DNA of 12,455 bases from JAGNLA01 sp964472265 (GCA_964472265.1 CAYYJO010000060.1:1-12455); one strand, 5' to 3'; numbered from the stretch's first letter, positions 1-7,505 are shown. Numbers and translations: made by a program. The notes: generated by a model not told the origin, from the letters alone.

Positions 1-1
1 G

Positions 2-169
2 TACCAGGTGACCACTGACCCGAGATCGGGAATAACGCAGGATCCAAACGACTTTGACGGCGACGAGAGGTACATTTTCAATCTAATCGGGAGGATCGTT
101 GCCGTTTCGCTTGAAACCGTGAAGCTGACAAACGAGCTTGCCACCCTACCTTACAAAGAAAATTCATGA
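2..169 (+). CDS. C-terminal end of an unrecognised protein (5' end outside window)
   Basis: A reading frame is open from the window edge to a TGA at 167-169 and gives about 55 residues ending YKENS. The TGA overlaps the ATG of the next gene (ATGA at 166-169), an arrangement typical of translationally coupled genes. That overlap and the uninterrupted frame are the main reasons to think it is coding. The visible part has an acidic stretch (DPNDFDGDE) followed by a helix-like segment (IFNLIGRIVAVSLETVKLTNEL). I recognise no family. The fragment is short, so coding status is only moderately supported. Confidence 0.5.
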   Translation, partial: YQVTTDPRSGITQDPNDFDGDERYIFNLIGRIVAVSLETVKLTNELATLPYKENS

Positions 170-708
170 ACATCGAGACAGAAAGGCTGACAATAAACAA
201 TTTCACAGACAGCGACTGGCTGGCGCTGAAAAATATTGCAATCGACAAGGAAAAGTCGCCATTCGCCCACATGGATGAGGCCTGGCCAACCGATGACGAC
301 AACATCAAGGGGATTTGCTCCTGGTTTGCCGGCGGTGACCAATTTTTTGCACTTCGCAAAAAACCTGACGGCGAGCTGATCGGTTTTGTCTGCCTCAACC
401 CTGACGAAAATCCAAAGGCAAGAAACATCGGCTACTGCATTCACTCAAAGCATCAATCGCACGGTTATGCTTTTGAAGCCTGCAAAGCTTTGATAGGGTG
501 CGCCCTTGAAAATCCTGAAATTGAAAAGATTGTTACCGGAACAGGTCTATCAAATATTCCTTCAGTCAGGCTCCTCGAAAAGCTCGGATTTGTCCTGGTC
601 TCAAAAGACATGGCCCACTTCAGGGCTGATGAGAATGGCAATCCGATGACGTTTGAAGCCGGATCGTTTGAGCTGAACCGCGAAAGGTGGACTTCAAAAG
701 GGGCTTGA
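166..708 (+). CDS. GNAT-family N-acetyltransferase (RimJ/RimL-like)
   Basis: A 180-residue protein with the layout of the Acetyltransf_3/RimJ-RimL branch of the GNAT superfamily, which transfers acetyl from acetyl-CoA to an amino group. The N-terminus ETERLTINNF is the usual first strand. The acetyl-CoA pyrophosphate loop is at residues 96-105 (HQSHGYAFEA, a variant of Q/RxxGxG/A). The motif NIPSVRLLEKLGF at 130-142 is the classic N-x-x-S-x-x-(L/V)-x-E-K-x-G-F near the C-terminus. Length is normal and the protein should be cytoplasmic. The ATG overlaps the stop of the preceding gene and no Shine-Dalgarno is visible, which suggests coupling. The substrate cannot be told from sequence: ribosomal protein, small molecule and antibiotic are all possible in this family. 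Confidence 0.88.
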   Translation: MNIETERLTINNFTDSDWLALKNIAIDKEKSPFAHMDEAWPTDDDNIKGICSWFAGGDQFFALRKKPDGELIGFVCLNPDENPKARNIGYCIHSKHQSHGYAFEACKALIGCALENPEIEKIVTGTGLSNIPSVRLLEKLGFVLVSKDMAHFRADENGNPMTFEAGSFELNRERWTSKGA

Positions 709-763
709 GTTGATAAGCGTCTGCATTGAAAAGCAAACCGTAGTCAATAAAACAAACAGCGCC

Positions 764-1009
764 CTACTTCCAGATCGAGTCGTCCTCTTTCTTTGAAATC
801 TCGTCCAGTTTTTTCTGGTTTTCCAGAACCTTGTCCAGGCTGGCGTCTTTTGTGATCGGTTTGCTTGACGCGGTATTTGACCCCTTTGATGAGCCTTTGT
901 TTTTGTTTCCCTTTCTGATTGCGGAAATGATCAGGAGTATGATCACGCCAATGATTCCGCCGATCAGTTTTGCTGTCGGGTCAGTCCTCAAAATGGTTAA
1001 TAGTTCCAT
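764..1009 (-). CDS. Small single-pass membrane protein, hypothetical
   Basis: An 81-residue protein with one strong hydrophobic helix at about residues 15-31 (rich in I, L and G). A basic, Ser/Gly/Lys-rich linker follows (residues 32-50), then a charged, helix-prone C-terminal segment (DASLDKVLENQKKLDEISKKEDD) that could form a short coiled coil. The basic residues just after the helix suggest that the tail is cytoplasmic. I recognise no family. It lies 32 bp downstream of the large lipoprotein gene on the same strand, but no Shine-Dalgarno precedes the ATG. A consensus-like promoter ends 7 nt before it (see 1017-1045), so it may be made from its own leaderless mRNA. Function is unknown. Confidence 0.7.
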   Translation of the reverse strand: MELLTILRTDPTAKLIGGIIGVIILLIISAIRKGNKNKGSSKGSNTASSKPITKDASLDKVLENQKKLDEISKKEDDSIWK

Positions 1010-1016
1010 GGGTTGG

Positions 1017-1045
1017 ATTATAGCAGAGAACCGGTTTCAGGTTAA
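1017..1045 (-). promoter_or_regulatory. Candidate sigma70-type promoter for the 764-1009 gene, leaderless geometry
   Basis: Read on the minus strand: TTAACC (1040-1045), a 17-bp spacer, then a perfect TATAAT (1017-1022). Only 7 nt (CCAACCC) lie between the -10 and the ATG at 1009, so transcription should begin at or next to the start codon. The -35 overlaps the TAA stop (1042-1044) of the upstream lipoprotein gene. Confidence 0.5.
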
Positions 1046-2847
1046 TCACCATGTCCGTGTGTCCTGAAGTTGAAGGTGTAGGTTTTGTCCTTGAAAACGA
1101 GCTGTGCCTTACCGTAAAGGGTGATGTCAACGTCAATCTTTTGCCAAGGTTTGAGTGTGAGCGTCTGTTTCTCTTCCTTGCCATCAACAGTTTGTATCAG
1201 CACAGCTTCAGCCGGTTCGCTGCCAGTCCAGACGAGTGTGGATTTTGCAGTTTTGTCCGGTGGAAGGTCCATGCCATAATTCAGCTCGTAGTTGAGCGGG
1301 TTGATGTAGAGTTTATCAGGCTGGCGCTTGCCGAAACACTGGCCAAAACCTGTGTATACCTTGCCTGAATCCGGATCATACATAATCCCTTCACTATACC
1401 TGTTGTTGCCCCTTGTGTTTTCAAAATAGTCTGAATTCGAAAACATCATTATCTGTTCAGGATTTTTGGGGTCGATGAACAGAACCTTTTTGTCTGCGTT
1501 GACAATGATCTGTTTTCCATCCAGACTTTTGCCAATTCTTGACCCTTTTTCGAGCTGCATTTTCCACACCGGTTTCAAGGTGCCAAAACTTACAGCCACC
1601 AGCATGTCCTTTCCAAACATATAGAAGTTTTCGTCGAAGAAAGGCGTGATTTTGAAGTCAGGTTCATAAAATGTAATCTTTCTTGATTTCAGGTCAATGA
1701 TCTTGTTGCTGTAGACCATGTTTTTGCCAACGAGTTTCTCGAGGGCATTCTCGTCACTGTTGTAGCCTTGCATCTTGATCTGGAAGGTGCTGCCATCTTT
1801 CTTGTCGATGGCCACAAGGCAGGCATCCTGCTGGAAGGAGGGTGAAGTGAAAACAATAAAGTCCTTGCTGACATCAGCTGACCCATATGCAGTAGAGTAG
1901 GGTCGAGTGTTGGCCTTGTAGATAACCGTGGAGTACATGTTTTCATCAATTCTTGCGATGTATATTTTGTCGGCATAATGACCGTCGTTGATTGCAACAT
2001 GGATACCTGTGATAACATAGCAGCGTTTGGAGTCAGGATCGTATATGTTGTAGGGGATGTAGTCAGTGCAAAGATTTGTCAGGCTGTTTGGTGGATTCAG
2101 GTTTAGATAGTAATTTTCTAGCATCCATTCCGTGTCGGTGTCAAATTTCAGTATCTTGTTACCCTCAAAACATGTAAGCGTGTTTCCGGTCAGCCTGCAC
2201 GATGTGTTGAAAAGGGCGCACCCAATTTCTGGCCTTTTTTTGACGAATATCTGAGTTTTCAAGGTGGTAAGATCAAAAATGCCAAGTTCATAACCGTTAT
2301 CCGACGCTGCATCGACATAGGCAAATCTGTTCCCGTCATCTGAAAACACCTGATTGAAAAATATCGAACTTGACCATTTGGGGAAACTCTGTAAAGCGCG
2401 GTTCCTGAACAGAACCTGTCCATCCCCGTCTTCGACAACCCTACCATGAGAATCGGCTACAACACATTCAATTGCACTGACATCCTTGAGGACGAGTCCG
2501 CTCTTGAGCTGGATGTGTTCGCACTGCACAGATTCCTGCAGGAGTTTGCCAACGAAATCATTGAGCTTTGGTTTTATCTCCCTGCATGATTCCAGTGATT
2601 TTGTGAATTTGTCATCCAACGGCTTTTGTTTTACCTCGAATAATTCAGGGAATACACCGTCTGTGTCTGACTCTTTCATGGCAAGCTCAATCTGCTTCTG
2701 GGTTGGGAACGATTCTTCATCTATCGAATCGAGAGTCCCTGACTTCACAACAGGATTCCGGTCAAGAGCGCCACGTGGTTTTTTGACCTCACCACCACAA
2801 GCCGCAAGCATCACAGCCACAAGAATCAAAATCGTGATTTTTTTCAT
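1042..2847 (-). CDS. Large secreted lipoprotein, probable beta-propeller
   Basis: A 601-residue protein. It begins with a short basic n-region, a hydrophobic core and the lipobox LAAC with Cys17, followed by Gly-Gly; lacking Asp at +2, it is likely sorted to the outer membrane in a diderm. After a low-complexity linker, the body shows WD40/PQQ-like blade patterns such as FSDDGNRFAYVDA, ELGIFDLTT, KILKFDTDTEW, KVLFIDPKNPEQ and MYDPDSGKVYTG, so a beta-propeller is likely. The C-terminal part (about 535-601) looks like a separate beta-sandwich and ends HGHGD. Ten Cys besides the lipid-bearing one suggest disulfides outside the cytoplasm. A Shine-Dalgarno GGGGTG precedes the ATG by 4 nt. I recognise no named family. 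A scaffold, binding or envelope-monitoring role is possible but unproven. Confidence 0.78.
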   Translation of the reverse strand: MKKITILILVAVMLAACGGEVKKPRGALDRNPVVKSGTLDSIDEESFPTQKQIELAMKESDTDGVFPELFEVKQKPLDDKFTKSLESCREIKPKLNDFVGKLLQESVQCEHIQLKSGLVLKDVSAIECVVADSHGRVVEDGDGQVLFRNRALQSFPKWSSSIFFNQVFSDDGNRFAYVDAASDNGYELGIFDLTTLKTQIFVKKRPEIGCALFNTSCRLTGNTLTCFEGNKILKFDTDTEWMLENYYLNLNPPNSLTNLCTDYIPYNIYDPDSKRCYVITGIHVAINDGHYADKIYIARIDENMYSTVIYKANTRPYSTAYGSADVSKDFIVFTSPSFQQDACLVAIDKKDGSTFQIKMQGYNSDENALEKLVGKNMVYSNKIIDLKSRKITFYEPDFKITPFFDENFYMFGKDMLVAVSFGTLKPVWKMQLEKGSRIGKSLDGKQIIVNADKKVLFIDPKNPEQIMMFSNSDYFENTRGNNRYSEGIMYDPDSGKVYTGFGQCFGKRQPDKLYINPLNYELNYGMDLPPDKTAKSTLVWTGSEPAEAVLIQTVDGKEEKQTLTLKPWQKIDVDITLYGKAQLVFKDKTYTFNFRTHGHGD

Positions 2848-2862
2848 CTTTCACCCCAAACA

Positions 2863-2891
2863 CTATTATTGATAAAAATGATCAAAGTCAA
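2863..2891 (-). promoter_or_regulatory. Weak candidate promoter for the 1042-2847 lipoprotein gene
   Basis: Minus strand: TTGACT (2886-2891), 17 bp, then TAATAG (2863-2868). The overlapping AATAAT (2865-2870) fits the -10 consensus better but leaves a 15-bp spacer. The start would give a very short leader containing the GGGGTG Shine-Dalgarno. It lies in the 175-bp divergent gap shared with the gene at 3023. Confidence 0.3.
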
Positions 2892-2985
2892 ATGGCGCAA
2901 ACAATAAACTGCACACTGCTTTCTGTTGGTCGAGGTTAGAGGAAAACCCCTTTGGATTGCGATTCGGCTGACATTTACCGGAGGC

Positions 2986-3014
2986 TTTACAAACCGGTGA
3001 CAAAAAGCTAAAAT
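2986..3014 (+). promoter_or_regulatory. Candidate promoter for the 3023-4653 operon, leaderless geometry
   Basis: TTTACA (2986-2991), a 17-bp spacer, then TAAAAT (3009-3014); each hexamer matches 5 of 6 consensus positions. Eight nt (TTGCCCTG) separate the -10 from the ATG at 3023, and no Shine-Dalgarno is present. The predicted transcript therefore starts at or within about 1 nt of the start codon. Confidence 0.55.
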
Positions 3015-3022
3015 TTGCCCTG

Positions 3023-3775
3023 ATGACAGCGACAGAATCGATCAGACTTCCATGGGAAACAATTGTTGGCATGGGTTCATACCTTGTCGGCGACAAGTAT
3101 TGCAATCTCGATTCAAAATCGGTCATCACAACAACACAGGTGGTTTGTGAAAGCTCTGCAAACATTAATGAGGCTCTCACAAGAATCTATACATTCGTAA
3201 AAAACCACATCTCATTCGGCGTTCCTCCAAAAGGCGACCTGAATGCAAGTCAGATACTGAGCCTTGGCTACGGCGATGCAACCGGAAAGGCAATACTGCT
3301 GTGCTCGATGGCTCGAATCGCCAAAATCCCTTCAAGACTCCATGGCTATCTGGCAAACCCGAAACTTTACGCAGGACTTGAGCCTGTTTCGACTGCAAGG
3401 ATAATGCCAAGGAAAATTCTTGCGCTCGAGGTTGAGGTGTTCATTGGCGAGATGTGGACGGCCCTTGGTGGGGTTCCGCTTGATGCCACATACCTTCACA
3501 GGCTCTCAACCATCCTTCCTCCTTCAGAACCGCCGTTTGGATATGGAATAGCAGACAACCGGACACTTAAAAACCTTCAAATCGAGCTTTCAAGGTGGGA
3601 TGGAAAGTCAGACACATGCTGCCAGAGACAGGCTTACCTTGAAGACCTCGGCATACACACCAGCGCCCAGTCGCTGATCGACAAAAATCTGCTCAAAGCA
3701 CCAAAATCACTGGTCTGGAGCTCAACCATCGCACCCCAGATAACCAGGTCAATTGCCAGAATAAGAGGGAGCTGA
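3023..3775 (+). CDS. Transglutaminase-like fold protein, apparently catalytically dead
   Basis: A 250-residue protein without a signal peptide. Residues 45-160 follow the transglutaminase-like core: NINEALTRIYTFVKNHISFG, then ASQILSLGYGDATGKAILL and MARIAKIPSRLHGYL (compare the family pattern AsxiLxxGxGdCxxkAxLlxALxRaxGIPaRlhxg), then EVEVFIGEMWTALGGVPLDAT (compare HaWvEVyi..W..lDaT). The nucleophile position is Ala86 (GDA instead of GDC). The catalytic His position aligns to about Ala134, while Asp154 (LDAT) is kept. Two of three triad residues are therefore lost although the scaffold is well preserved, so a binding role is more likely than catalysis or proteolysis. Residues 160-250 are unassigned. 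It opens a two-gene unit with the tandem AHSA1-like gene 2 nt downstream. The start is ATG with no Shine-Dalgarno. Confidence 0.7.
   Translation: MTATESIRLPWETIVGMGSYLVGDKYCNLDSKSVITTTQVVCESSANINEALTRIYTFVKNHISFGVPPKGDLNASQILSLGYGDATGKAILLCSMARIAKIPSRLHGYLANPKLYAGLEPVSTARIMPRKILALEVEVFIGEMWTALGGVPLDATYLHRLSTILPPSEPPFGYGIADNRTLKNLQIELSRWDGKSDTCCQRQAYLEDLGIHTSAQSLIDKNLLKAPKSLVWSSTIAPQITRSIARIRGS
3765..3771 (+). promoter_or_regulatory. Shine-Dalgarno that decides a TTG start
   Basis: GAGGGAG lies 6 nt before the TTG at 3778-3780, straddling the end of the upstream gene. No ATG or GTG at a suitable distance competes with it, so it supports initiation on TTG. Confidence 0.65.
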
Positions 3776-3777
3776 GT

Positions 3778-4653
3778 TTGGGGTTTGTTCGACCGATTGG
3801 CTCCAAAAAGATCAAGGTTTGGGGCGGTTCAGGAATTCTTCCATGGGAAGCGTGGAAGCTCCTGACAGACAGTGCCTCAATGTCCAAGCTCTGGGGTGAT
3901 CATGTCAATTTCCCAAGCCAGGTTGGAAAAACCGGACTGATAATTGATGTTGCCAGAGATTTTCAGATTTCGTGGCCAGTCGAGGCGCTTGAAGTGATTG
4001 AAGGATCGCTGCTGAAACTTGGAGTGATCGGCAATCCGTGGCATCACAGACCAGACCTTGTGGATTCCTTGATTTCGATAAGGCTTGACGACAGGGCGAC
4101 CATTGAGATGGAAGGTTTTGACCTGACCTATCTCGGTGACCCCTCGTTCCTGTTTGCTTCGTCCTGGGCGCTCTCAAGGCTTACCTCTTTTGTGAAGGCG
4201 TGTGGTGGAAATCCTGACACAATTGGCGGTACGAGGTCAATATCGGCATCAAGCCTCTTCCCGACTGAACCGGACATGATCAGATCGTACATCCTGACAC
4301 CTGAAAAAGCCATTTCCTGGCTTGGCGACCAGATTGAAATAGAACCAAGGCTTGGAGGACATTTCAGGCTCAAATGGGAGAGACAGTGGGGCGTCATGCT
4401 CGAAGGCAGCATAACAAAGTTCGAAACAGGGATGATTGCCATCAAACTGGCACCAAACGTGGAATTGACAGGCGATCAGTCCCAGCTCGTCTTTCAGATA
4501 GAACAACATGGAAGCCAGACAAAGCTGACCGTTGAAGTTGACGGTTTTGATATTGAACCGTGGGCAAACGTACCGTTGATGATGGTTTCAGACATCATCC
4601 AGCTCCAGCTGGCCTCGCTTTCCCTTGAGCTTGGCAGCAGATCAGAATCTTGA
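3778..4653 (+). CDS. Tandem AHSA1/START-like (SRPBCC fold) domain protein
   Basis: A 291-residue protein with two copies of an AHSA1-like ligand- or chaperone-binding module. In copy 1 (about 15-145), LPWEAWKLLTDSASMSKLWG matches the sPxxVWxaLTDpexlxxWwg entry helix, and ATIEMEGFDLTYLGDP with SSWALSRLTSFV matches the gf..........gW...L..L ending. In copy 2 (about 170-285), LTPEKAISWLGD, PRLGGHFRLKWERQWGVMLEGSI and LTVEVDGF repeat the same plan. No signal or membrane segment is seen, so it should be cytoplasmic. Translation starts at TTG 2 nt after the previous stop, behind a good Shine-Dalgarno, so the two genes should be made together. The 3' end overlaps the convergent PEGA gene by 12 bp. 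Hydrophobic ligand binding or an Hsp90-cochaperone-like role is possible; no specific partner can be named. Confidence 0.68.
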   Translation: MGFVRPIGSKKIKVWGGSGILPWEAWKLLTDSASMSKLWGDHVNFPSQVGKTGLIIDVARDFQISWPVEALEVIEGSLLKLGVIGNPWHHRPDLVDSLISIRLDDRATIEMEGFDLTYLGDPSFLFASSWALSRLTSFVKACGGNPDTIGGTRSISASSLFPTEPDMIRSYILTPEKAISWLGDQIEIEPRLGGHFRLKWERQWGVMLEGSITKFETGMIAIKLAPNVELTGDQSQLVFQIEQHGSQTKLTVEVDGFDIEPWANVPLMMVSDIIQLQLASLSLELGSRSES

Positions 4654-5874
4654 TCCTGCGTAGATCGCCTTGTATTTTCCGCCTGAGGAGGCAAACATCA
4701 CCGAGAGTTTGTCATTGAAATAAAGCTCCAGGTTGTTTCCAATTTTGAGCCAGACACCCGCTGTTTTATTGAAGTCTGCGTTTATTGTTTCAGGTCTGTC
4801 CATGAGTTTTTTGCCGTCAAAGGTGAAGGTTGTCACCACGCCCTTGCGGTTTGTCAGCACGATTCCATAGAACCCCTGGAATTTTTTGATGGTGATGTCA
4901 TTTGAAAAATCGAACACTTTCGCCTTGTCAATAATTTTTCCGGTCTTGTCGAGCACGCAGACCCTGTAGCCCTCTTCGGTTGCCAGCGTTGCGAAGATGT
5001 ATCCGCCAGAGGTTGAGGCGATGGATGATGTGCTTTTGAAGTAGTCAAGGGCACCGATTCCATATTCTCCGTGCCAGAGTTGTTTGACGCTGCCGTTTTC
5101 CATCATGTAGAGATCCTGAACGCCCTCATCATCGATTGAAGACCATACAGTCAGGTTTCCGTTTGTTTGAGCCTGATAAACCCTTTCGGATTTGTACTGG
5201 CCGACTTTTATGCCTGAAATTGCCAGTGTGCCTACACCGTCTTTTATTTCCGGGTTGGTTCTTTTGATGTCTTCGACAATTCGTGCGGGGTAGCTCCAGT
5301 TTGGCCTGGAGGCAGCTCCAGCTTCTGCCATTGCCGAAACCGTGTCGCCGCCTGGTTGTGCGTCAACCCAGCAGGCTTGCTTGGCGTTGATGACCTTGAC
5401 TACAAAGCTAGCGTTTTCTATTCCGCCAGCCTTTCGTAGAAGCTTGAGATCAAAAAGCGGGTCAGAAGGACCATCAACATTTATGAGTTTGCCAATCTTG
5501 CCAGTGACTGGATTGTAGGGCAGGAATTCGTACTTGAGGGCATCAGGGTTTGTTCTGATTCTCACGCCGTCGTCAGGAACATTTGATGCAAACTCTACCG
5601 GACGCTCAGCCTCCTTGGCAAAAACCATCGAGAAAATGTTTTCGCCGGCGCCGACGTTGATGGACATTTTTTGTGGGAGATAGCCTGTCTTGGTTCCTGA
5701 GATTTCGTAGGTTCCTACTTTTATGTCCTGCCTTGTGAATGGAGTGACATCTGTTTGACCTTCGAAGGTTATATTTGCGCCCATCGGCGAGGAAACGATT
5801 TTAACCGTTGATCCACCGCACGAGGCGAGGAAAATGGCTGAAACAATTGTAATTGCTAGTATTTCTTTTCTCAT
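4642..5874 (-). CDS. PEGA-domain lipoprotein
   Basis: A 410-residue protein with an N-terminal lipoprotein signal; the lipobox LASC places the lipidated Cys at residue 19, followed by Gly-Gly. Residues 23-70 form a PEGA domain (VKIVSSPMGANITFEGQ, then TPFTRQDIKVGTYEISGTKTGYLP), a small beta module common in surface and envelope proteins. The remainder (about 85-410) is unassigned and beta-rich, with propeller-like stretches (GGYIFATLATEEGYRVCVLD, GFYGIVLTNRKGVVTTFTFDGK). Its ATG overlaps the stop of the preceding lipoprotein gene (shared ATGA, 5871-5874) and lacks a strong Shine-Dalgarno, so translation is probably coupled. The 3' end overlaps the convergent AHSA1-like gene by 12 bp. The role is probably structural or binding at the cell envelope; no enzymatic motif is seen. 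Confidence 0.8.
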   Translation of the reverse strand: MRKEILAITIVSAIFLASCGGSTVKIVSSPMGANITFEGQTDVTPFTRQDIKVGTYEISGTKTGYLPQKMSINVGAGENIFSMVFAKEAERPVEFASNVPDDGVRIRTNPDALKYEFLPYNPVTGKIGKLINVDGPSDPLFDLKLLRKAGGIENASFVVKVINAKQACWVDAQPGGDTVSAMAEAGAASRPNWSYPARIVEDIKRTNPEIKDGVGTLAISGIKVGQYKSERVYQAQTNGNLTVWSSIDDEGVQDLYMMENGSVKQLWHGEYGIGALDYFKSTSSIASTSGGYIFATLATEEGYRVCVLDKTGKIIDKAKVFDFSNDITIKKFQGFYGIVLTNRKGVVTTFTFDGKKLMDRPETINADFNKTAGVWLKIGNNLELYFNDKLSVMFASSGGKYKAIYAGSRF

Positions 5875-7235
5875 TTTGGCTCGAATGTTTTCAGTATCGC
5901 TGCGTACTCGTTTCTGTAGTCCTTCTTGCCCTGGAAATATGTGATTGTGAACTGGTACGAACCCTTGGTGATGATGGTGTTGACGGTTGGGCCGTGTCCG
6001 GCATCATAGGTGAACTGTGCAGCCTTTGTTCCAGCGATATCAAGCGTTGTTATTTCCGGCTTTGCCCCTTCGATGACCTCAATTTGGAGCTTTGCCACTT
6101 CAAGCGCCGACATGTCCATGTACGGCTGTACTGAAATGTCAATGTAAGTGTCGCAGTCCCTGTCTGGCGGATAGATGGATTCGATTGACGGAGTCTGCGT
6201 TTCGGCTGTCCAGGATTTTGGCAGAATGATCGTGTAGTAGTTGTTCGAGTGGGTTTCACCTGTAGGCGCTTTGGTGTCGTTTGGGTTTGGAACTGAAATG
6301 TCATCGGCTGGTTTTATGGCTTTGCCGTTCTGATTGTTTTTTTGGTCATTGTTTTTTGGGTTCGATTTTGGATCAGGAACGTCTTTTTCGGGGAAATACT
6401 TGAATGACTTGAGGCATGCATCGATTTGCTGGGTTACAGGCCCAATAATTTTCAGCCCCATTACCTTGCTTGCAAGAGGAATCCGATACAGTGTCCAGCT
6501 CTTGTCGGGAGCCTCAGATTCCAGCGCTTTTGCGTTGCCAAGAAGGGTTTCGCTCTGCTTGGATTCGTTGATTGAGGAAAGATCGAGGGGTTTGCTGTTT
6601 ATGTCTGGAGTGACCGAGATTTCTATCCTTCCAGATTTTCCGGCTATTACCATCGGGTTGTCACCGCTGATTTTCCACGATTTTGGGAATGATATTGAGT
6701 AAATTACGCCGTTGTGGGTTATTAACTCTTCAGGACTGTCCGTTGATTCAATTTTTGGGGTTTTTATGAGCTTGAAGCTTGAAAAGCAGCTTTTGGCCGC
6801 CCCAAACACATCCTGATCGGTAATGTTCTGGGTTTCTCCAATAAAAACTCCGCCGTCTTCAGGCATGAAGAACGTTACTGTTAAGGTCGCAGCCGATGAA
6901 GATTCAATCCATACCGCTTTATGGCCGTACAGCTCAACCACTTCGTTTTTTCCAACCGATCCGTTTGTCGATGCTGTTTTCAGGAAATTATCAACAAGCT
7001 CCTGAATCGATTGAAGGTCTTCCTGCTTTGAGCTTTCGAGTTTTGCAAACCTGAAGATGATCGTTGAGGTTTCGCTGTCAAGCCTGGTTTCAGCATCCCT
7101 GGAGGTGATTCTCCAGGCGCCAGGATACGAAAAGCTGTAGTAATCCCCATTGTGGGTCTTGTCAAGTTCAATTGTCTTTCCACCGCAAGATGCCGCAAGA
7201 AGCACGGCCAATGTTACAAACAACAGCTTTCTCAT
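5871..7235 (-). CDS. Lipoprotein with three tandem PsbP-like domains
   Basis: A 454-residue lipoprotein; the signal ends LLAASC with Cys17, followed by Gly-Gly. Three repeats begin with the same signature: HNGDYYSFSYPGAWRI (28-43), HNGVIYSISFPKSWKI (174-189) and HSNNYYTIILPKSWTA (329-344). They end alike: AAKSCFSSFKL, IDACLKSFKY and YAAILKTFEP. The pattern Y-S-(F/I)-x-(Y/F)-P-x-x-W resembles bacterial PsbP-related domains. A Pro/Asn/Lys/Asp-rich linker (about 284-327) separates domains 2 and 3. The frame extends 38 codons upstream, but the start at 7235 is chosen because the signal peptide begins there and AAGGCGG lies 9 nt before it. It is first in a coupled pair with the PEGA lipoprotein. 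Function is unknown, probably envelope binding. Confidence 0.82.
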   Translation of the reverse strand: MRKLLFVTLAVLLAASCGGKTIELDKTHNGDYYSFSYPGAWRITSRDAETRLDSETSTIIFRFAKLESSKQEDLQSIQELVDNFLKTASTNGSVGKNEVVELYGHKAVWIESSSAATLTVTFFMPEDGGVFIGETQNITDQDVFGAAKSCFSSFKLIKTPKIESTDSPEELITHNGVIYSISFPKSWKISGDNPMVIAGKSGRIEISVTPDINSKPLDLSSINESKQSETLLGNAKALESEAPDKSWTLYRIPLASKVMGLKIIGPVTQQIDACLKSFKYFPEKDVPDPKSNPKNNDQKNNQNGKAIKPADDISVPNPNDTKAPTGETHSNNYYTIILPKSWTAETQTPSIESIYPPDRDCDTYIDISVQPYMDMSALEVAKLQIEVIEGAKPEITTLDIAGTKAAQFTYDAGHGPTVNTIITKGSYQFTITYFQGKKDYRNEYAAILKTFEPK

Positions 7236-7399
7236 TTTTAAAAACCGCCTTAAATGAATTTGTCCAGTTAAAAGGTTAGGCGTAATTGTCAAATAATCAA
7301 CAACATGCCGGAAGAATATGCTACTCATCTGACAACTTCGGTTCCACAACGGCTATAAGCCAGGCAAACGGGGATTCCGAACGACACAGATCAGGGTTC

Positions 7400-7418
7400 T
7401 CTCGGATTTACTCCGAGA
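7400..7418. repeat. Hairpin with TTTAC loop, copy 1
   Basis: TCTCGGA (7400-7406), loop TTTAC, TCCGAGA (7412-7418): a perfect 7-bp stem. Its loop is identical to that of the hairpin at 7604-7630, although the stems differ. Confidence 0.65.
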
Positions 7419-7435
7419 AGAATAGAGGAGGCTTT

Positions 7436-7473
7436 ATCAAGGGGTGGGGCTCCCCAAACGAAGTTTGGGGTAT
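7436..7473. repeat. 38-bp palindromic element, copy 1
   Basis: Matches 7819-7856 at 35 of 38 positions. It contains CCCCAAAC (7452-7459), loop GAA, GTTTGGGG (7463-7470), an 8-bp stem. A competing smaller fold, TGGGG-CT-CCCCA (7445-7456), uses the same CCCCA. Confidence 0.85.
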
Positions 7474-7505
7474 CAATAATCCACCGGCACTTCTGTTCAA
7501 CTAAC

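Noticed and set aside
2486..2872. 128-codon plus-strand frame over the start of the large lipoprotein gene
   Set aside because: It is the antisense shadow of a gene with a clear signal peptide, lipobox and Shine-Dalgarno.
7236..7349. Upstream extension of the PsbP-like lipoprotein by 38 codons
   Set aside because: The extension would bury the lipoprotein signal inside the protein, while the start at 7235 has AAGGCGG in front.
7286..7504. Open frame of 72 codons on the plus strand in the repeat region
   Set aside because: It reads through the TTTAC hairpin and the first 38-bp element, has no ribosome-binding site and no family pattern.
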